11,109 nucleotides of DNA from CAYLLT01 sp964591605 (GTDB taxonomy: Bacteria; Planctomycetota; Phycisphaerae; UBA1845; PWPN01): positions 1-11,109 of the forward strand of contig CAZQEN010000267.1 of assembly GCA_964591605.1 (NCBI GenBank), given 5' to 3'. Shown piece after piece: positions 6,051 through 11,109 of the stretch. The first letter of the stretch is position 1, and every line of letters begins with the position of its first letter. Position numbers and translations under genes: made by a program. The notes under the pieces are model-generated. The model searched no databases. It had not been told where the DNA came from and was given only the letters and a program-made list of their open reading frames with translations.

Positions 6051-9000
6051 ATGGCCAGCACCGTACCCGAGGCGATTGAACGCCTCATCGCCAGATTCAA
6101 CGACAACGCAGACCACTACCGGTCCGCCGCGTACAACGAGACGCTGTGCCGAGTGGACTTCATCAATCCCATGTTCAAGTGCCTCGGCTGGGACATGGAC
6201 AACGAGAAGGGCTACGCCGACGCTTACCGCGATGTGATCCACGAGGACGCCATCAAGATCGGCAGCGCCACCAAGGCTCCGGACTACTGCTTCCGCATCG
6301 GCGGAACGCGCAAATTCTTCCTCGAAGCCAAGAAACCCGGCGTTGATCTCAAGAACAACCCCGAGCCGGCCTACCAGCTCAGGCGATACGCATGGTCGGC
6401 CAAGCTGCCCCTCTCGATCCTGACGGATTTCCAGGAGTTCGCCGTCTACGACTGCCGTTTCCGGCCCGACCAGACCGACAAGGCGCCGAAAGGCCGCATT
6501 TTCTACTGCACGTACGACCAATACATCGAGAAGTGGGCCGAAATCGCCTCGATCTTTGCCCGCGAGTCGATTCTGAAGGGCTCGTTCGACCGTTTCGCGG
6601 AGACGGCCCGAGGCAAGCGCGGCACGGCCGAGGTCGATGCGGCGTTCCTGAAGGAAATCGAGGGCTGGCGCGAGGCGCTGGCCAAAAACATCGCCCTGCG
6701 CAACGAGCTGTCGCAACGCGACCTGAATTTCGCCGTCCAGCGCACGATTGACCGCATCATCTTCCTGCGGATCTGCGAAGACCGCGGCATCGAGCAATAC
6801 AATCAGCTCGGCGCGATCGCCAACGGGCCGAACGTCTACGCCCGGCTCCGTGAGCTCTACAACCGCGCCGACGAGCGCTACAACTCGGGCATCTTCCACT
6901 TCCGCCCGGAGAAGGGCCGCAACGAAGCCCCCGACGAGCTCACGCCCGGGCTGACTATCGATGACAAGGTGCTGCGCGACATCATCCGCACCCTCTACTA
7001 CCCGCAAAGCCCGTACGAGTTCTCTGTGATCACCGCCGACATCCTCGGCCAGGTCTACGAGCAGTTCCTGGGCAAGGTGATCGTGCTCTCCCCCTCCGGC
7101 CGCCGCGCCGCCGTCGAAGAGAAGCCCGAAGTCCGCAAGGCCGGCGGGGTGTACTACACGCCCACCTACATCGTCGATTACATCGTCCAGAACACGGTGG
7201 GCCGCCTCCTCGGGCGTGGCACCGGTGAGTGTGGCACCGGCGTCTCGCCGGTGGAAGGGTGTGGCACCGGCGTCCCGCCGGTGGACCGGGGAGCAGGCAC
7301 CCCGCCCGCCTCCGTAGCGGCCACCCCCCGTGGTGGCCGGGAGCCCGACGCCTCGGCGGCGGGCTCCAGATCCATGACCCCCAAAGAAGCCGCCAAACTC
7401 CGCATCCTCGACCCCGCCTGCGGCTCGGGCTCGTTCCTCATCGGCGCCTACCAGTTTCTACTTGACTGGCACCTCGACTGGTACACGCGTAACGACCCCG
7501 ACAAGTGGCTCAAGGGTCGCAACCCGGCAATCTACGAAGTGGTGCGCCCGCGCGGCGGCACGGACACCCAGCTCTTCGACCGCCCCGCCCGCTCATTTCG
7601 CCTCACCATCGCTAAGCGCAAGGAGATTCTGACCAACAACATCTACGGCGTGGACATCGATCCGCAGGCCGTCGAAGTCACCAAGCTCTCGCTCCTGCTC
7701 AAGGTTCTCGAAGGCGAAACCGGCGAGACCATCGGCCAGACGCTCCGCCTCTTCCACGAGCGCGCCCTCCCGGACCTGGGCAACAACATCAAGTGCGGCA
7801 ACTCGCTCATCGGCCCGGACTTCTACGACAATCAGCAGATGATGCTCCTGCCCGACGACGAAAGACTCCGCATCAACGTCTTCGACTGGAACCGCGAATT
7901 CCCCGACATCATGAAGGCCGGCGGCTTCGACGCGGTGATCGGGAACCCGCCGTATGTGCGCCAGGAGGCCCTGCGGGACATCAAAGGTTACCTGAGCCGG
8001 CGCTATGCCGCCTTCGACAGCACGGCCGACCTGTATGTGTACTTCATCGAGAGGGCAGTTTCCCTACTGCGCGGGGAGGGTCTACACAGTTTCATCGTCT
8101 CCAGTGGCTTCCTTCGCACAAACTTCGGCAGGGCCTTGCGCGAGCACGTGATGAGAAATGCAGCGCTCCTCGAGCTTGTCGATTTTGGCGGCTTACCGGT
8201 CTTTGAGGCCGCGAAGGACACGTACGTCTGCATTCCTCTCATCGGAAGGCCGCCCCAACCCGAATCGGTGTCTGTGTGCAAGATTTCGTCGCTTGAGCGG
8301 ACCGATCTGACTTCACTGGTGCCGACGCGGCGCTACGCCGTTCCGATGCGTCGGTTTGCTGCAGACGGTTGGGCGACGGATCCGGACCACATCCGTCGAG
8401 TATTCGATAAGCTGACCCCCAGCACTGTACCGCTCGGTCAGTATGTGCAGGGCAGGATCTACCGTGGCGTTCTCACTGGGCTCAACGAGGCATTTGAAAT
8501 CGATCCCCCAACGCGGGAGAAACTGTTTGGAGAATGCCTGGCTGCGGACGTCCTCATCCGGCCATTCCTGGGCGGGCAGGACATTCGCCGCTACGCGATC
8601 CGAGCCGTCGAACGGTACCTCATCGCGATCCCCTGCGGTTGGACGCGCGAAGCAATGAGGACTGCGGGCGATCGATTCGCAGAAATCACCGAGAAAGCCG
8701 CATGGGCATGGATGCGAGAGCACTACGCCGCGATCTCCGATCACCTGTCCCCGTACGAGGCCGCCGCGCGAAAGCGGCAGGATAAGGGGGAGTTCTGGTG
8801 GGAGCTTCGGCCATGCGACTACTACGATGTTCTGGATGGACCGAAGATCATCTATCCCGATATCACCAAGCAGCCCCGTTTTTATCTCGACATGGGGCGG
8901 ACGTACATCCGCAACACCGCCTACTGCCTGGGAACCGATGACCGCTACCTGCTCGGCATTCTCAACAGCCGGCTCGCCTGGTTCGCCATCGGCCGTATCA

Positions 9001-9323
9001 GCATCCCCTTCGGCACCCGCGCAGGCGAGTTCCGATACCGCATGTTCACGCAGTACGTCGAACAGATTCCCATTCATTCCGTCGATATGTCAAACCGGCT
9101 GGAGAAGGCTAAGCACGACCAGATGGTTTCGCTGGTCGACCAGATGCTCGCCTTGCACAAGCGACTCGCGACCACGACACCGGGCCACGCGAGAGACACC
9201 CTACAACGGCAGATCGACGCGACCAATGCGCAGATCGACCGGCTCGTCTACGAGCTGTACGGCCTGATGGAAGAGAGTATACGGATCATCGAGGAGGCGA
9301 CGGCTAAGAATGAGGTGTGGTGA
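6051..9323 (+). CDS. Eco57I-like type IIG restriction-modification enzyme (nuclease, N6-adenine methyltransferase and specificity domain in one chain)
   Basis: A 1090-residue single-chain enzyme. The N-terminal part (about 1-170) carries a PD-(D/E)xK nuclease motif: P77-D78 ... E92-A-K94 (LEAKKP). A helical region follows to about 350. The methyltransferase domain starts with VYYTP (367-371), then SAM-binding motif I DPACGSGSF (454-462) and catalytic motif IV NPPY (632-635), typical of gamma-type N6-adenine methyltransferases. The C-terminal part resembles the TaqI-like target-recognition domain (WWELRPCDYYD, KIIYPDI, LGILNSRLAWFAI, FGTRAGEFRY) and ends in a helical stretch. The ATG at 6051 is preferred over ATG 5895 because it matches the family N-terminus (PEAIERLIARF) and fits the promoter. 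Residues about 389-441 are a repeat-derived insertion between VYYTP and motif I, described separately. The downstream gene overlaps the stop. Confidence 0.92.
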   Translation: MASTVPEAIERLIARFNDNADHYRSAAYNETLCRVDFINPMFKCLGWDMDNEKGYADAYRDVIHEDAIKIGSATKAPDYCFRIGGTRKFFLEAKKPGVDLKNNPEPAYQLRRYAWSAKLPLSILTDFQEFAVYDCRFRPDQTDKAPKGRIFYCTYDQYIEKWAEIASIFARESILKGSFDRFAETARGKRGTAEVDAAFLKEIEGWREALAKNIALRNELSQRDLNFAVQRTIDRIIFLRICEDRGIEQYNQLGAIANGPNVYARLRELYNRADERYNSGIFHFRPEKGRNEAPDELTPGLTIDDKVLRDIIRTLYYPQSPYEFSVITADILGQVYEQFLGKVIVLSPSGRRAAVEEKPEVRKAGGVYYTPTYIVDYIVQNTVGRLLGRGTGECGTGVSPVEGCGTGVPPVDRGAGTPPASVAATPRGGREPDASAAGSRSMTPKEAAKLRILDPACGSGSFLIGAYQFLLDWHLDWYTRNDPDKWLKGRNPAIYEVVRPRGGTDTQLFDRPARSFRLTIAKRKEILTNNIYGVDIDPQAVEVTKLSLLLKVLEGETGETIGQTLRLFHERALPDLGNNIKCGNSLIGPDFYDNQQMMLLPDDERLRINVFDWNREFPDIMKAGGFDAVIGNPPYVRQEALRDIKGYLSRRYAAFDSTADLYVYFIERAVSLLRGEGLHSFIVSSGFLRTNFGRALREHVMRNAALLELVDFGGLPVFEAAKDTYVCIPLIGRPPQPESVSVCKISSLERTDLTSLVPTRRYAVPMRRFAADGWATDPDHIRRVFDKLTPSTVPLGQYVQGRIYRGVLTGLNEAFEIDPPTREKLFGECLAADVLIRPFLGGQDIRRYAIRAVERYLIAIPCGWTREAMRTAGDRFAEITEKAAWAWMREHYAAISDHLSPYEAAARKRQDKGEFWWELRPCDYYDVLDGPKIIYPDITKQPRFYLDMGRTYIRNTAYCLGTDDRYLLGILNSRLAWFAIGRISIPFGTRAGEFRYRMFTQYVEQIPIHSVDMSNRLEKAKHDQMVSLVDQMLALHKRLATTTPGHARDTLQRQIDATNAQIDRLVYELYGLMEESIRIIEEATAKNEVW
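7215..7373 (+). repeat. Hairpin-repeat insertion, in frame inside the methyltransferase domain
   Basis: A 159-nt (53-codon) block of repeats. A partial unit GTGGCACCGGTGA (7216-7228) is followed by two 30-nt direct repeats (7231-7260 and 7261-7290), each with a perfect hairpin: CACCGGCG-N3-CGCCGGTG at 7235-7253 and 7265-7283. A third hairpin is CGGCCACC/GGTGGCCG (7318-7325/7332-7339), and a fourth GAGCCCG/CGGGCTC (7341-7347/7360-7366) with an inner CGCC/GGCG. It translates to Gly/Pro/Thr-rich sequence (CGTGVSPVEG, CGTGVPPVDR). GTGGCACCGG-type hairpins resemble dispersed intergenic repeats that I associate with planctomycete-like genomes. The flanking sequence resumes the normal family sequence at MTPKEAAKLRILDPACG. 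Confidence 0.8.
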
Positions 9324-9811
9324 TGCTGGCAAGAAAGGTCGAGATCTTCTCCGAGAGAGTGACGAGCGGGAATCGGACCCATTTCCTCGATGTCAAGCAG
9401 CTCGAGGATGGATCTCGATACGTGAGCATCCGGGAGATGACGACGCGCGTCGGCCAGGGGCCGATCGAAGCACGCATCATCGTCGGCGAGCGTGAGCTTG
9501 GGGAGTTCTGCCATGCCATCGCGCGGGTGGTCCGCTTTCTGAAGGGCGAAACGGCCGTGGCAAACGAGCTGGAGAGCGAACATCCGGGTTCAGGCCTTGC
9601 TCCAATTCTGCGGCGGGCTCAGCACGCACCCTTTCAATCGATCCGCCAACGCCACCCACGAGCCTACGCCCCATGGACGCCGGAAGAAGAGGAGCGCGTC
9701 AAACTGGGGTTCGCACGCGGCGAAACGATCGAGCATCTGGCCGAGACGCTCCAGCGCCAGCCGGGCGCGATCCGGTCGCGCCTGCACAGGCTCAGTGAAA
9801 TGGACACATGA
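9323..9811 (+). CDS. PUR-alpha/DUF3276-like protein with C-terminal helix-turn-helix, coupled to the type IIG enzyme
   Basis: A 162-residue protein. Its ATG (9323) shares one base with the restriction gene's TGA (TGATG), so the two are translationally coupled; GTG codons at 9317 and 9320 are alternatives. Residues about 5-75 resemble the PUR-alpha/DUF3276 fold, which binds single-stranded nucleic acid: VEIFSERVTSGNRTHFLDVK, RYVSIREMT and a final helix ELGEFCHAIARVVRFL. A linker (76-114) follows, and then a Myb/SANT- or HTH-like segment (115-157) with PWTPEEEERVKLGF and LQRQPGAIRSRLHRL. The G-A-I-R-S-R-L ending is a common HTH tail. The DUF3276 match is by pattern and moderate; the HTH is more secure. 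A role as regulator of, or DNA-binding partner to, the enzyme is inferred from coupling only. Confidence 0.75.
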   Translation: MLARKVEIFSERVTSGNRTHFLDVKQLEDGSRYVSIREMTTRVGQGPIEARIIVGERELGEFCHAIARVVRFLKGETAVANELESEHPGSGLAPILRRAQHAPFQSIRQRHPRAYAPWTPEEEERVKLGFARGETIEHLAETLQRQPGAIRSRLHRLSEMDT

Positions 9812-9836
9812 CCCATGGCAGGCGAGCTATGCTTCA

Positions 9837-10463
9837 TCAGGCGTCCGCTTCCTGGAAGGTGAGGAGCTTGCGGGCAAAGAAGCGATACAGGTCATCAAAG
9901 GTCATGCAGATGATCGTTTTCGAGTTGACGGCCAGGTTCTGCGTTCTCCAGGTCAGACGGCGTTTGTCCGTCCGGTCGAGGAACCCGTCACGGCCCAGGA
10001 TCAGAGCACCCACGAACGTGGCGTCCCGCGACTCGAACCGCTCTTCGAATTTACCGGTAGCCTTCAGGTCGTCAATCGCGTAGAACCAGTCAATCACCTG
10101 AGAGAACCCATGCTCAAAACGCGCTGCCCACTCGGGCGCATGTCTGCCGGTCCTGCAGAAGACACTCTCCGGGCGGGCATCCTCGAACTCCACAAGCGTG
10201 TACGCGTGTCGGACCACATCCGCAGCGACCACATCGGCACGGAAGTCACCGAAAACATCGTATTCGTAGCCGATCCCATCGTAGTACGCGGCTTGTGGAT
10301 TGAAGGAGGCAAAAAGAGCACTCAGGTGCGAACGTTCCCGGAAGAAGGGCCGAAGATCCTCGTTCTCCGAGAGTTCCTGCTTCGACGCAAGCAGATCGGC
10401 GAGTTCTTTCAACTCGCTCCTGCAGGTGGCAATCGAGAAGCTGACGGCGGTGAGCAGTTTCAT
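9837..10463 (-). CDS. Shedu-like DUF4263 protein, putative defence nuclease
   Basis: A 208-residue protein resembling the DUF4263 domain of the Shedu (SduA) antiphage system. Visible features are FGDFRADVVAAD (71-82), YTLVEFEDA (88-96), RFEHGFSQVIDWFY (115-128), the GALILGRDGFL strand-turn (152-162), and ICMTFDDLYRFFARKL (185-200). D77, E92 and Q122 fit a PD-(D/E)xK-type core, but the place of the usual Lys is taken by E94 (E-F-E). It is short: mainly the DUF4263 core with an N-terminal helical segment of about 60 residues. The ATG at 10463 overlaps the stop of the RelE-like gene as ATGA, so the two are coupled. The stop lies 25 nt from that of the convergent PUR-HTH gene. Nuclease activity is inferred, not shown. 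Confidence 0.78.
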   Translation of the reverse strand: MKLLTAVSFSIATCRSELKELADLLASKQELSENEDLRPFFRERSHLSALFASFNPQAAYYDGIGYEYDVFGDFRADVVAADVVRHAYTLVEFEDARPESVFCRTGRHAPEWAARFEHGFSQVIDWFYAIDDLKATGKFEERFESRDATFVGALILGRDGFLDRTDKRRLTWRTQNLAVNSKTIICMTFDDLYRFFARKLLTFQEADA

Positions 10464-10732
10464 CGAGGACTTGTGTGCATGGCATCGATCGCTTCTTTGT
10501 TCACGATGTCATGAACGATGATCCGTTTTTCGGGTTCGTTGACAGAGAACAGGAGCCGCAACCGATTGCCAGCCCTGCTCAGAAAAAGAGTTGGGTCGCC
10601 GGTCAGCCGTTTTGCCCCCTCATGCGTGACCCCAAGCCGGCCGATCGCTTCATCGACCGTGCGGCGGTCCTGTGCAGGGAGCACTTCGATCGCGGCCCGC
10701 GCCGCGCTGTCGAAATCGATCTGGTAAGGCAT
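10460..10732 (-). CDS. RelE/ParE-like protein
   Basis: A 90-residue protein with the RelE/ParE layout. A first strand (YQIDF) is followed by a helical hairpin (SAARAAIEVLP, RRTVDEAIGRL), then KRLTGDPTLFLSRAGNRLRLLFSVNEPEKRIIV, laid out as the three-strand sheet of RelE-family toxins, and VHDIVNKEAIDAM where toxins usually have a basic or Tyr-containing end. The ribosome-contacting Arg/Tyr of active RelE toxins are not obvious at the C-terminus, so it may be a non-toxic relative. The ATG at 10732 has AGGAG 5 nt upstream. The longer frame to 10906 would read through the operator and is rejected. I see no antitoxin gene beside it; the next gene, joined by ATGA, is the Shedu-like one. Confidence 0.75.
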   Translation of the reverse strand: MPYQIDFDSAARAAIEVLPAQDRRTVDEAIGRLGVTHEGAKRLTGDPTLFLSRAGNRLRLLFSVNEPEKRIIVHDIVNKEAIDAMHTSPR

Positions 10733-10741
10733 AAGAGCTCC

Positions 10742-10763
10742 TATACTTGCCCATCCAAGTATA
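10742..10763 (-). promoter_or_regulatory. Perfect palindromic operator at the promoter of the RelE-like/Shedu-like operon
   Basis: TATACTTG (10742-10749) and CAAGTATA (10756-10763) form a perfect 8-bp inverted repeat with a 6-nt spacer, AT-rich in GC-rich surroundings. Read on minus, TATACT in the first arm is a good -10 hexamer and the second arm runs straight into AGGAG of the RelE-like start. A protein bound here would block transcription, as in autoregulated toxin-antitoxin operons. No strong -35 is seen. Confidence 0.65.
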
Positions 10764-10908
10764 ACGCGGGTGACGAGTGTATGCCACACACGACCTGCCA
10801 GAAACCCCATGCAATGAAGGAGCCCCCGTTTCCGGCCGCTGTTCCACGCTCGCCCTGCACGGGCGATCGAACTCCGGAAGACTGGATTACCTTCAGGATA
10901 CACCAAGA

Positions 10909-10940
10909 CCGCTCCGATTCAGGCCCCCCATCCGGAGCGG
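10909..10940. repeat. Short inverted repeat upstream of the right-end ORF
   Basis: CCGCTCCG (10909-10916) and CGGAGCGG (10933-10940) are perfect 8-bp inverted arms with a 16-nt loop. No T-run follows on either strand, so it is not an intrinsic terminator. It may be a binding site or chance in GC-rich DNA. The rest of 10764-10959 shows nothing I can name. Confidence 0.35.
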
Positions 10941-10959
10941 ACGCCATGTTCATAGAGAG

Positions 10960-11109
10960 ATGAATGCGAGCACAACCAGCAGCGGCCCCCGCACCGGCCC
11001 CGGGTCGGGCCCCCGCGCCGACCCCCGCTCCGGCCTCTTCCGCTTGGACGTGCGGGCGCAAAACGAAGCCAATTTCACCCTCTACCCCGCGCCGGGACCT
11101 CAAAAACAC
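10960..11109 (+). CDS. Possible start of an unrecognised protein, cut by the window end
   Basis: An ATG at 10960, with AGAGAG just upstream as a weak ribosome-binding site, opens 50 codons without a stop to the last base. The first 24 residues are low-complexity (Ser/Gly/Pro/Arg: STTSSGPRTGPGSGPR). After that the sequence becomes more protein-like (SGLFRLDVRAQNEANFTLYP), which is the main reason to list it. The opposite strand is also open here and is equally low-complexity. I do not recognise a family. Confidence 0.3.
   Translation, partial: MNASTTSSGPRTGPGSGPRADPRSGLFRLDVRAQNEANFTLYPAPGPQKH

Noticed and set aside
6027..7007. 326-residue minus-strand ORF opposite the restriction enzyme
   Set aside because: It is a shadow frame of the conserved enzyme's N-terminal half, with no motif or ribosome-binding site.
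9597..10514. 305-residue plus-strand ORF across the end of the PUR-HTH gene and the Shedu-like gene
   Set aside because: It overlaps two better supported genes in other frames and shows no family pattern.
10733..10906. Extended start of the RelE-like protein at 10906, or an antitoxin gene in this stretch
   Set aside because: The extension crosses the palindrome and the ribosome-binding site that mark the start at 10732. No antitoxin-like short ORF with its own start signal is visible.

Overview
The window is high-GC bacterial DNA that looks like a scaffold from an uncultivated planctomycete or a relative. That placement is an inference. It rests on the GH172/DUF2961 protein, the aldo/keto reductase fused to a ferredoxin-like tail, the PilZ protein, and many GC-rich hairpin repeats of a kind I associate with planctomycete genomes. 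A run of exactly 100 N at 2440-2539 is a scaffold gap of unknown true size and lies inside a tandem repeat.

Layout. Positions 1-803 hold the 3' part of an aldo/keto reductase gene on +, closed by a good intrinsic terminator. Positions 916-1364 are a non-coding composite repeat element (copy A). A DedA-family membrane protein follows at 1462-2181 (+). A second copy of the element (copy B, 2197-2806) carries the assembly gap. Next come a short UPF0434/Trm112-like gene overlapping rpsR (2921-3410, +), a terminator and tRNA-Arg(UCG). On the minus strand, read right to left, are a secreted GH172-type glycoside hydrolase (5880-4384), a small conserved-looking protein starting 3 nt after it, and a PilZ protein.

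From 6051 the window becomes a defence-type island. A single-chain Eco57I-like type IIG restriction-modification enzyme (6051-9323, +) is coupled by a TGATG overlap to a small protein that combines a PUR-alpha/DUF3276-like domain with a C-terminal helix-turn-helix. A minus-strand operon faces it across 25 nt: a RelE/ParE-like protein joined by an ATGA overlap to a Shedu-like DUF4263 protein, with a perfect palindrome at its promoter. An unrecognised ORF runs off the right end.

The most interesting points are these. (1) A 159-nt, frame-preserving string of four hairpin repeats sits inside the methyltransferase domain of the restriction enzyme. (2) Two intergenic elements share a 5' module and a 3' multi-hairpin module around a variable 21-nt array, and each ends just before a candidate promoter. 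(3) A RelE-like/Shedu-like gene pair has a palindromic operator, and its nuclease motif reads E-x-E rather than E-x-K. (4) A nucleic-acid-binding PUR-HTH protein is translationally coupled to a type IIG enzyme.
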